Assembly: GCF_003946625.1 (NCBI RefSeq)
Contig: NZ_RHOR01000001.1
Span: 62,001-126,000, forward strand
Reading direction: 5' to 3'
Length of the DNA stretch: 64,000 nt
Source: Companilactobacillus kedongensis
Lineage (GTDB): Bacteria; Bacillota; Bacilli; Lactobacillales; Lactobacillaceae
A program made the translations under genes and the position numbers. Under the pieces are notes generated by a model. That model saw only the letters and a program-made list of their open reading frames with translations. It did not search any database and had not been told where the DNA came from. This document shows, in pieces, positions 1 to 6,819 of this stretch. Position 1 is the first letter of the stretch. Every line of letters starts with the position of its first letter.

Positions 1-2
1 TC

Positions 3-296
3 TTATTACAAGGTGATCCTGATTTTTATTCTCGCAAAGGTTTTGTTCCTTCAAAACAATACAGCATTCGGACGGTTGATAATAAATATGCGGCTGCCCA
101 ACAAATCGTTGTTCTTTCGAAAACAGCATTAAAAGGTGTCACTGGAAGATATATTGAAGATTCGATCTATTTCTTTGAAATGGATGCTGTTGATAAATTT
201 GATAAAACTTTCCCACATAAAGAGAAAATTTCGGGGGTACGTCTACAAAATAAAATTAATCAAATTGTTGGGATGGTTGAAGATTACAATGGTTAA
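3..296 (+). CDS. GNAT-like N-acetyltransferase, C-terminal part (cut by the window edge)
   Basis: An open frame runs from the window edge to a TAA at 294-296, giving 97 residues of a protein whose start lies outside. The segment GDPDFYSRKGF near the beginning matches the late motif of GNAT acetyltransferases (G-D-P-x-[FY]-Y-x-[RK]-x-G-F), which helps form the acetyl-CoA site. The substrate cannot be told from this part. A strong terminator follows about 70 bases later. The family call rests on one motif; that the frame is the coding one is supported by its continuity and the terminator. Confidence 0.6.
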   Translation, partial: LLQGDPDFYSRKGFVPSKQYSIRTVDNKYAAAQQIVVLSKTALKGVTGRYIEDSIYFFEMDAVDKFDKTFPHKEKISGVRLQNKINQIVGMVEDYNG

Positions 297-364
297 AATT
301 TTCAGTAGGATAAAAACTATATTCCTTCAAGTGTACAGTTAAAATAGAATGCTATTAAAAAAAA

Positions 365-403
365 GGCGTAATTCCGACAGAAATGTCGTAATTACGCCTT
401 TTT
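365..403 (+). terminator. Rho-independent terminator of the GNAT gene
   Basis: A 15-bp stem (365-379 with 384-398), one mismatch, GAAA loop, followed by five T. It closes the + strand transcript ending at 296. Confidence 0.9.
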
Positions 404-526
404 CTATAAATATCTTTCACTTATATTTGCTGGGATTTTTTTATTGTCGTAAAACAAATCATCATCTGGCGTAATGGAACGCATTTTCTTTGCAGGATTA
501 CTCCAAAGTAATATCGTATGAGAGTT
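404..526 (-). pseudogene. Gene remnant, possibly the 3' end of an acyltransferase-like gene
   Basis: On the minus strand about 40 codons are open up to a TAG at 404-406 and read like real protein, with SNPAKKMRSITPDDD in the middle. N-P-A-K followed by a basic stretch is seen at the C-terminal end of hexapeptide acyltransferases of the CatB/Vat kind. No start codon or ribosome site precedes it, and a minus-strand terminator lies immediately upstream at 530-575, so it is probably a decayed 3' end. The family suggestion is weak. Confidence 0.3.
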
Positions 527-529
527 AAT

Positions 530-575
530 AAAAAAGTGAGTAATTAAATCTTCCGTTGGAGATTTAATTACTCAC
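530..575 (-). terminator. Terminator for the minus-strand surface protein gene
   Basis: A perfect 16-bp stem (536-551 with 560-575) with an 8-base loop. On the minus strand it runs into six T. It lies about 220 bases beyond the stop at 794, so the palindromic element at 617-786 would be inside the 3' untranslated region. Confidence 0.85.
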
Positions 576-616
576 TAGTCTTAGTCTGTTTTATATCATA
601 TTACATAGTATAATGA

Positions 617-786
617 GCCGGAGATTTTGAGTAATGGGCCAGTTGCGCAAGTGGAGTAGAACGGCGATTTTCCGTTCGTACACCACCGACGATTATGAGA
701 TTTGCGTAAGCAAAGCTCATAATCGAGTCTTCAGACCTTGGCTGAAGACGGTCGCGTAACAGGTCCCATTGCTCAAAATCGGAGGC
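617..786 (+). repeat. Four-way-junction palindromic element, copy E1
   Basis: P1 pairs 623-638 with 765-780. Outside it is a GGA/GGA internal loop (620-622, 781-783) closed by GCC/GGC (617-619, 784-786). P2 is 651-664 with 672-686, loop CGATTTT. P3 is 690-705 with 710-725 and holds an A.G mismatch. P4 is 727-734 with 742-749, loop ACCTTGG. The element ends 7 bases from the stop of the minus-strand gene at 794. Structure and recurrence are seen directly; the function is unknown. Confidence 0.85.
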
Positions 787-793
787 GGAAACC

Positions 794-3331
794 CTAGACA
801 GACTCAACAGCTTTCCATGTCCATGTGCTGGTGTAATTACCAGGAACAGTAGAATTATTGTTTTTAAAATCCAGTTTAATATTATCTTTGATAATATCGG
901 TCATATTAGTTGTGGTTAGCCATACTTCACTACTAGCTCTAGGTGTCTTACCAACAAACAATTCAGTATCTTGCATTGGTTGATCATTCCAATAGAATCT
1001 ATGATCAAGACTGTGAGTTTGTTCATCATCGTGAGTAAAATCGTTAACCGATAATGTAACTTTTAGCGGACATTGATTGTTTGATCGAAAGTCATGAACT
1101 TGCAAAGAGCCACTGATATCAGGCTTGATCTTTTTGGTGCTTTTATCTTCAGAGGTTTGTTCGACCCCAAAATCGATCGAGTGTGGTGCTACTAATTGAA
1201 AGGTTCCATCCTTGTGCTGAAAGTAGAGAGTATCGCTGTCACTGTTGCCGTCATAATCAGTAATTGTCAGAACAATTTTGTGAAGCTTTACATCGTTAAA
1301 TTTACTGATTGAAAGTTCAGGCAATTCCCAGAAATAGGTTGATCCAGGATGCTTATTTTCGATATCCTCGAACAATATTTCTTCTTCATTATCGTCGATT
1401 TTATAAGTGGCATTTTTAATTCTTTTACTATCTTTATCAGACCAAGTTCCAGTCAGAGATAAATTGTGGGTAGTTGGTTCGAAAGGATTTAACTCGGACG
1501 ATTCCGGACTAAGGATCTCAATTGACGGGACGATTGTTGGTGGTGGATTGATTTTAATAACCGTCTGTGCAATTTCTGACAGATTGCCATCACTATCTTT
1601 TACCCAAAGTCGAAGGTAATGTGGTCCTTCCTCTAAATCCTTTATTGAAATAGCATCGGACCATTCTTGAGGTTTACCTGCTTTAGAATTCTTTTCGGAT
1701 TGTTTTAGTTTCTTAATGAGTTTACCTTGATGAGTGTCATCGGTATCGACGGTATAGTATAACTCGGCATCGGTACTGTCAAAATCATACCATGTTCCAG
1801 TTACACGATAATTTTGAGCACCATCTTGAATAATATCAGGTGATGTTTCAGTACCTTTTTGATCCAGTTCAATAGCAGGAGCAAATCTTGCTCCAATAAT
1901 ATCTATTTGTGAGGCGTAGTGCATGGAAACCGATTTATCTACTTCTAATGTTTGAACTTTAGTATGCATCGCAAAACCTGAATCCCAAGGGCGTTCACTT
2001 TCTTTAACATTACCCAATCTTGCTCCGGCGTTAAGATTCAAACCGGCATCCCCAAGATCGTTCATATCGGCAAAACTATTTTTTAATCCTTTAGGAACAT
2101 CTGGGGATTCATAATTTCCATGTGATGTGTAACCTTCACCATTGGCCCAAGGGAAACGTCCACCACCACCTATGCCTAGCAAAAATCCATTTATATAACC
2201 TTTTTGCTGATCATGGGCTTTACTGATTGAACGTCCAGCCCAGCTTGATGGTCCATTCGGTAAGTTGGTGAATAGGTTGTATCTGGAAACAGTTATATTA
2301 GATTGTAGGTAAATCCCACGATTATTTCCTAGTGCTCTGATCGGAACAAAGTCACCAGCTTTTTTTCCTTTTTCATCGCGGATCTCAGCAAAGTCTTTAG
2401 TTAGTGAAAAGTCTTTGAAGGCAAATCCCATGAACCGTTGAATTGGATATTTTCCAGTATTTGTATAGTTTATTTTTGTCAAAACACGGCCATTTTTTTC
2501 AAAACTCTGTACGATTTTTACTTCGACTTCGTAGAAATTACGACCACGTTTTACTTGTTGAAAGAAGACCATTCTTTGTTCTTCAAAGCCAGTTTTAGGA
2601 TCTATCCGGTAAGAAAAAGTAGGTGCTTCAGCCATACTGTACTTTTTTTCTAAAACACCAGGTCCGGCTACGGAAGGACGATTAGATCTATCTGAAGGTA
2701 CTTCTAATTCATAAATATCAGTTGTGACAAAGTCACCTTTGGATCCCAAAGATCCATCTAAAGAATGGACATCACCATAGGCATTACCATAAATGTGGTT
2801 ACCGCCGTCAATTGGCCCGTTATCAATATCTCCACCTCGAGGTACAGTGATCACTAGTGAATTTGGAGCCGTCAAGCTGTCGAAACGGCCATGAGCATAA
2901 CCATTATGTACATCTTTAGCAAAGGCGGCCTTAATTTTCATACCGGCAGAGGCATAAGTGTAGTCACCAAAGTATAAGAATGGTACCGCTAAAGTGCCAT
3001 CAGCATGTCTTAAAGTAGGTCCTTTACTCACTCGTAAACTGTCACTTCTAGTCCAAGTAAGTTCTTCAGTATCTGGTTCATCTGTATCAGAATCCTCATC
3101 TGCTGTATCATCGTTATCGTCCTCAATAAGTGGTTCGTCATTTTCTTCTTTTGGCTCGACTAATGATTCGGCAATTTTATTTTCTTGATCTATTACTTCT
3201 TCTAAGTTTGATTCAGTAGGTTCACTATTGTTTTCAGTGGTAGTTGCGTGACCAATATATCCGTTAAAGAGTAAAAAAAATATTCCCACAATTGCAGCTA
3301 GGAATAAGCTTATGATAATGCTCTTTTTCAT
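794..3331 (-). CDS. WxL-like cell-surface protein with Ig-like repeats
   Basis: 845 residues. An N-terminal signal/anchor segment (about 5-25) is followed by an acidic linker rich in E, D and T (about 34-90) and a large globular region (about 95-490). Two Ig-like domains follow, each beginning with a GTW[YS]D motif (about 515-600 and 610-705). The C-terminal 130 residues look like a WxL wall-binding domain: they contain SGSLQVHDFR and end with a Tyr-Thr-Ser-Thr-Trp-Thr-Trp strand. There is no LPxTG motif, so attachment would be non-covalent, as known for WxL proteins. A clear GAGGAGG (3343-3349) sets the start. It stands alone, without the usual neighbouring DUF916 or small WxL genes. The ligand is unknown. 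Confidence 0.7.
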   Translation of the reverse strand: MKKSIIISLFLAAIVGIFFLLFNGYIGHATTTENNSEPTESNLEEVIDQENKIAESLVEPKEENDEPLIEDDNDDTADEDSDTDEPDTEELTWTRSDSLRVSKGPTLRHADGTLAVPFLYFGDYTYASAGMKIKAAFAKDVHNGYAHGRFDSLTAPNSLVITVPRGGDIDNGPIDGGNHIYGNAYGDVHSLDGSLGSKGDFVTTDIYELEVPSDRSNRPSVAGPGVLEKKYSMAEAPTFSYRIDPKTGFEEQRMVFFQQVKRGRNFYEVEVKIVQSFEKNGRVLTKINYTNTGKYPIQRFMGFAFKDFSLTKDFAEIRDEKGKKAGDFVPIRALGNNRGIYLQSNITVSRYNLFTNLPNGPSSWAGRSISKAHDQQKGYINGFLLGIGGGGRFPWANGEGYTSHGNYESPDVPKGLKNSFADMNDLGDAGLNLNAGARLGNVKESERPWDSGFAMHTKVQTLEVDKSVSMHYASQIDIIGARFAPAIELDQKGTETSPDIIQDGAQNYRVTGTWYDFDSTDAELYYTVDTDDTHQGKLIKKLKQSEKNSKAGKPQEWSDAISIKDLEEGPHYLRLWVKDSDGNLSEIAQTVIKINPPPTIVPSIEILSPESSELNPFEPTTHNLSLTGTWSDKDSKRIKNATYKIDDNEEEILFEDIENKHPGSTYFWELPELSISKFNDVKLHKIVLTITDYDGNSDSDTLYFQHKDGTFQLVAPHSIDFGVEQTSEDKSTKKIKPDISGSLQVHDFRSNNQCPLKVTLSVNDFTHDDEQTHSLDHRFYWNDQPMQDTELFVGKTPRASSEVWLTTTNMTDIIKDNIKLDFKNNNSTVPGNYTSTWTWKAVESV

Positions 3332-3571
3332 CTAAAAAAAATCCTCCTCAAATTTAACCTCATGATATAGTATCATGATTATTTGATTAAACAGATTCGA
3401 TATTTGATAGCTTGCCTTACCATTTTTGGCGATTAAAATATAAATTAGTGAATAGTTTTTATTACGATAAAAGCCCATGTTATAAGGGTCAAACGAGGTT
3501 GACAATCTATCTGGTAAGTCTATCATTATAAATAATATTTTTTCTATGATAAATAAGGGGGAGTGGAAACT

Positions 3572-4093
3572 GTGTTTAATGTGTTCGTTAGAAAGGCCTT
3601 AAATGATGATTTACCTAAAATTATTAAGGTGATAAATGATGCAAAAAATTTGATCAAAGGTACCGGTAGTCCACAATGGCAAGACGGGGAACCAAGTAAG
3701 TCAGTTTTGGAAGAAGATTTAAGAGTAGGCCGTGGATATGTCTTGATCGTAAATGGTGAGGTCGCTGGTTATACAGCTTTGATGCAAACGGATGATCCAC
3801 ATTATGATGTTATTCAAGATGGCAGTTGGGTAAATACAACTGATAAGTATGCGACACTACATCGAGTATCAATTGCTGACGGTTATCGTGGTAAGCATTT
3901 AAGTGACTTTATGATTTCTAATTTGTTTACCATCGCTTATGAAAAAGGATTCAGAAATTTCCGGATCGATACACATGCTATGAATAAAGGGATGCAGCAT
4001 ATTTCTTTGAAGTTTGGTTTTGAATATCGTGGAATTATTTATGTTGGTGATAAAGAAGACGATCGTCGATTGGCATATGAACTTAATATGTAG
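3572..4093 (+). CDS. GNAT family N-acetyltransferase
   Basis: About 173 residues. The GTG at 3572 is preferred because AAGGGGG at 3555-3561 is well spaced from it; an in-frame GTG at 3563 touches that site. The fold shows in VRKALNDDLPKIIKVINDAK at the start, a central strand ATLHRVSIADGYRGKHLSDF (motif A with R/G-x-x-G/K for CoA) and a late KFGFEYRGII segment. The arrangement resembles small-substrate acetyltransferases of the RimI-like superfamily; the substrate is unknown. It is a single-gene unit whose stop is followed within 7 bases by palindromic element E2. Confidence 0.75.
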   Translation: MFNVFVRKALNDDLPKIIKVINDAKNLIKGTGSPQWQDGEPSKSVLEEDLRVGRGYVLIVNGEVAGYTALMQTDDPHYDVIQDGSWVNTTDKYATLHRVSIADGYRGKHLSDFMISNLFTIAYEKGFRNFRIDTHAMNKGMQHISLKFGFEYRGIIYVGDKEDDRRLAYELNM

Positions 4094-4099
4094 GTTTTC

Positions 4100-4267
4100 A
4101 CTACGATTATGAGTAATTCCTCCTGTTATGCGACCGACAGGGGCCAAGGTCTCCTGTCTCGATTTTGAGCTTTGCTTTCGCAAATCTCAGAATCGTCGGT
4201 GGTGTACGAACGGAAAATCGCCGTTCTACGCCACTTGCACAACTGGTTCCATTACTCATAATCTCCG
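4100..4267 (-). repeat. Four-way-junction palindromic element, copy E2 (inverted)
   Basis: The closest relative of E1, in reverse orientation. P1 pairs 4105-4117 with 4251-4263 exactly. P4 is 4136-4141 with 4153-4158. P3 is 4161-4175 with 4180-4194. P2 is 4199-4213 with 4221-4234 and on the minus strand has the same CGATTTT loop as E1. It starts a few bases after the stop of the GNAT gene. Confidence 0.85.
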
Positions 4268-4371
4268 TTTTGTATAACGGTATTATTAATATAATTTATT
4301 TCCTCAAAGGTATTACTAATGGTATTGGAATAGGATTTCAATATATTTAAACTAATTGTCAAAACTAATTA

Positions 4372-4551
4372 GTCGGAAGAGATGAGAAATATTTGTGGCA
4401 GTGAAAGTGGTGTTAGGACGGGTGAACTTCCCGTTCTTACAGCACCGTGCGAGTTTTGAGACTTGCTGGTTTTGCAAGGCTTAAAACCGAGAAGCAAGAC
4501 TTCGGCTTGCGCCGTCCCGCACAGCTACGAATATTTCTCATCTCTGGAGAC
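4372..4551 (+). repeat. Four-way-junction palindromic element, copy E3
   Basis: P1 pairs 4378-4396 with 4527-4545, capped by a GGA/GGA internal loop (4375-4377, 4546-4548) and a GTC/GAC clamp (4372-4374, 4549-4551). P2 is 4407-4422 with 4430-4445, loop TGAACTT. P3 is 4453-4466 with 4474-4487. P4 is 4494-4498 with 4506-4510, loop ACTTCGG. It lies between two convergent genes, 104 bases from E2. Confidence 0.85.
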
Positions 4552-4562
4552 AGTAAAATAGC

Positions 4563-4604
4563 AAAAGCACGATAAATCAGATCAATGATTTATCGTGCTT
4601 TTTT
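4563..4604. terminator. Bidirectional terminator after the sensor kinase gene
   Basis: A long stem (4563-4579 with 4586-4602, six-base loop) with an A-run on the left and a T-run on the right, able to stop transcription both ways. It overlaps the stop codon of the kinase gene. Confidence 0.85.
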
Positions 4605-5925
4605 AATGACTATGTTTTATAGGAAGTTCAATAACGAACTCGCTTCCTTGTGGTAGGTTATCACGAACGAAAATTTTACCGTGATGTTCATTCATAATTT
4701 GTTGAGCAATAGCTAGGCCTAATCCATGTCCACCGCTGTTGCGGTTTCTTGACTTATCCACACGATAGAAACGACCAAATATTTTCTTTTTGTCGGTATC
4801 CTTTATTCCAACTCCGGTGTCAGAAATTATTATTTGATATTTTGATCCTTCCAGGTTGTCATAAATTCTGATCGTACCATTTTCTGGCGTGTATTTCGTT
4901 GCATTATCCAATAAAATGATCAGAACTTGTTTTATTTTATCCCGATCAACTAGTAACGTTGCATGGTGTTTAATATTTTCTTGGAAGACCTTTGATTGAG
5001 AATTGATGATGTCTTTGAATGGCATGATCGGGTCTTTGATGAAATAGTCAGGTGTTGTTAATTCAAAATTGAATTTAGTTGTCGATTGGTCGGCTCGAGC
5101 TAGGATCAATAAATTATTAGTCAGTGAATTTAGGCGATTTACTTCATCTAAAGATACTGAAATAGATTCTGCTTCATCCATAACTGTGCTTTTTGGACGT
5201 GTCAGCATATACTCGAGTTTTCCTTGTATGATCGTCAGTGGTGTACGTAATTCGTGAGCGGCATCATTAACAAATTCACTTTGTTGTTTCCATGACTTGA
5301 TGATTGGAAACATGGTTATGCGGGTCAATACGTATGACAAAATCAAGGCAATGATCCAGAAAATAAAGAAGGTCATGATCAATATTTTTTGGAAGTTTTC
5401 CATAGATTGGATCTGCGTATCTATATTTTGCATGATCAAAACGTAATTCCCAGCATACATAGGATTATTGTTCTTTTTTGAAACTTTGATCAATAAGGCT
5501 CTAAAACTCATTTTTTTAACGGTCAGAGTTTGTTTAGTATTGAGATTTTTCCTATTTAATTTGACCTTTTTTAGAACTGAATATCGATTACCAAGGCTGG
5601 ATTTATTTAGCAGAGTTCCTTTAGCATTGAATACTAAAACAGAAGTTTGAAAGGGTGCTCTAGGTTCAGGTTGTTTGACGGCTTTATTATCGTCTGGTCC
5701 GTGAGGTCCGCCATTGTCTACTGGATGCATGTCGGGCTGTTTTCGTATCGTACTGACTTGGCTTTTAATATCCTGATCAATACTGCGATAGGTGGAAGTT
5801 TGAAATCGATTGAAGATGATTATTCCTAATGTCAAAAATAGAATGGCAAATGTGGCCATTATCGAAAGAAATAGCCTTAATTGCTGCCGCCGAGTGATTT
5901 TATTTTGTTTAGTTTTATTATTCAT
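4603..5925 (-). CDS. Membrane sensor histidine kinase
   Basis: About 440 residues from the ATG at 5925, which overlaps the end of the response regulator by 8 bases as in coupled genes. A second in-frame ATG at 5946 lacks a better ribosome site. A first membrane segment (about 20-42), an extracellular region of about 130 residues and a second membrane segment (about 185-207) precede the HisKA box (FVNDAAHELRTPLTIIQGKL, with the phosphorylated His). The ATPase domain has an N box (LLDNATKYT), G1 (DTGVGI), F (FGRFYR) and G2 (GGHGLGL). It would phosphorylate the regulator encoded just upstream. The signal is unknown; the divergent glycosyltransferase genes suggest a cell-envelope role. Confidence 0.9.
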   Translation of the reverse strand: MNNKTKQNKITRRQQLRLFLSIMATFAILFLTLGIIIFNRFQTSTYRSIDQDIKSQVSTIRKQPDMHPVDNGGPHGPDDNKAVKQPEPRAPFQTSVLVFNAKGTLLNKSSLGNRYSVLKKVKLNRKNLNTKQTLTVKKMSFRALLIKVSKKNNNPMYAGNYVLIMQNIDTQIQSMENFQKILIMTFFIFWIIALILSYVLTRITMFPIIKSWKQQSEFVNDAAHELRTPLTIIQGKLEYMLTRPKSTVMDEAESISVSLDEVNRLNSLTNNLLILARADQSTTKFNFELTTPDYFIKDPIMPFKDIINSQSKVFQENIKHHATLLVDRDKIKQVLIILLDNATKYTPENGTIRIYDNLEGSKYQIIISDTGVGIKDTDKKKIFGRFYRVDKSRNRNSGGHGLGLAIAQQIMNEHHGKIFVRDNLPQGSEFVIELPIKHSH

Positions 5926-6601
5926 CCTGGCAAATGTACCCAACATTTCTAATAGTTTTTATGAAATAATCATTTTTAGAAGGGCGTAACTTCTTACGTA
6001 AATTACTCATATAAACTTCCACGACGGTAATAGAAGTATCAGAATCAAAGCCCCAGATACGTTCAAATATCTGATCTTTTGTTAGAATAATGTTTTTATT
6101 TTGCAAAAGATAGACTAATAAATCGTATTCTTTTCCGTTCAAAGAAACTGAATCATTGTCGATCGATACTTCGTGATTATTTAAATTTACTTCTATATTA
6201 TGCAGTTTCAAAATTGATTCATCGGCTGAGATTCCACTGCGCTTTAAAAGTGCTTTGACACGTGCCTGTAATTCTTCACGATGGAAAGGTTTTGTTAAGT
6301 AATCGTCAGCACCTAAATTAAATCCGTGAACTTTATCGTCCAATTCAGCTTTTGCAGTCAAAATCAATACAGGTGTATTGATCTGATCCTCACGGATACT
6401 TTTTAAAATATCATAGCCATTTATTCCTGGTAACATCAAATCTAATATTATCAAATCATGAACATCTTCAGTTGCTGCAAACTTTCCACTAAGCCCATCG
6501 TTTTCAATATCAACTTGAGCAAAATCAGAAAGAAATGTAGCAACATTATTAGCTAAATTCTCGTCATCTTCAACGACGAGAATTTTTATATTATTTTGCA
6601 T
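5918..6601 (-). CDS. OmpR-family response regulator
   Basis: 227 residues. The receiver domain has the acidic pair in VVEDDENL, the phospho-acceptor Asp in LIILDLMLPG (about residue 52), the Thr/Ala switch and the Lys in DYLTKPF (about 102). The C-terminal winged helix (about 130-225) ends with the usual TIRNVGYIC. An AAAGGAG ribosome site supports the start. It is the first gene of a two-gene unit with the kinase. The intergenic region to the divergent glycosyltransferase cassette holds a direct repeat typical of OmpR-type sites, so it probably controls both directions. Confidence 0.93.
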   Translation of the reverse strand: MQNNIKILVVEDDENLANNVATFLSDFAQVDIENDGLSGKFAATEDVHDLIILDLMLPGINGYDILKSIREDQINTPVLILTAKAELDDKVHGFNLGADDYLTKPFHREELQARVKALLKRSGISADESILKLHNIEVNLNNHEVSIDNDSVSLNGKEYDLLVYLLQNKNIILTKDQIFERIWGFDSDTSITVVEVYMSNLRKKLRPSKNDYFIKTIRNVGYICQDE

Positions 6602-6646
6602 AATTAACTCCTTTGATCAATGTTCTCATTATAAATCAATTAATCC

Positions 6647-6665
6647 AATTTAAGCTTAATTTAAG
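6647..6665. promoter_or_regulatory. Likely response-regulator binding site between divergent units
   Basis: AATTTAAG occurs twice (6647-6654 and 6658-6665), 11 bp apart, the one-turn spacing of OmpR/PhoP-type direct repeats. On the + strand a GATAAT (6674-6679) follows. On the minus strand a TATAAT (6628-6633) serves the regulator gene. Binding is inferred. Confidence 0.5.
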
Positions 6666-6712
6666 TTAGTTTGGATAATCTAGATTCGTCGTAAAGAAAG
6701 GATGTTAAACAA

Positions 6713-6802
6713 ATGAAAGATAAGTTGATGAAGTCAAGAACCATAATATTTTCACTCCTTATTTATTCAATCATTTGTTTCTTAATTAATATTACTTTTT
6801 AG
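6713..6802 (+). CDS. 29-residue single-pass membrane peptide
   Basis: ATG at 6713 after AAAGAAAGGA, stop TAG at 6800. The peptide has a basic N-terminus (MKDKLMKSR) and a hydrophobic run to the end. It is the first open frame after the divergent promoter region and lies 17 bases ahead of the YkcB-like gene, so it would be the first product of that operon. I do not recognise it. It could be a small membrane partner or a translational leader. The ribosome site and spacing support translation. Confidence 0.5.
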   Translation: MKDKLMKSRTIIFSLLIYSIICFLINITF

Positions 6803-6819
6803 GAATTGGAGATTGATAA

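Noticed and set aside
601-807. Open frames lying over the palindromic elements (also around 4165-4350, 18371-18607, 30964-31188 and 59974-60216)
   Set aside because: They arise because the palindromes read through in some frames; they lack ribosome sites and differ between copies while the structure is kept.
4100-4551. Palindromic elements as ordinary terminators or CRISPR repeats
   Set aside because: No T-runs follow the stems, each is a multi-hairpin junction rather than one hairpin, and there is no regular repeat-spacer pattern.
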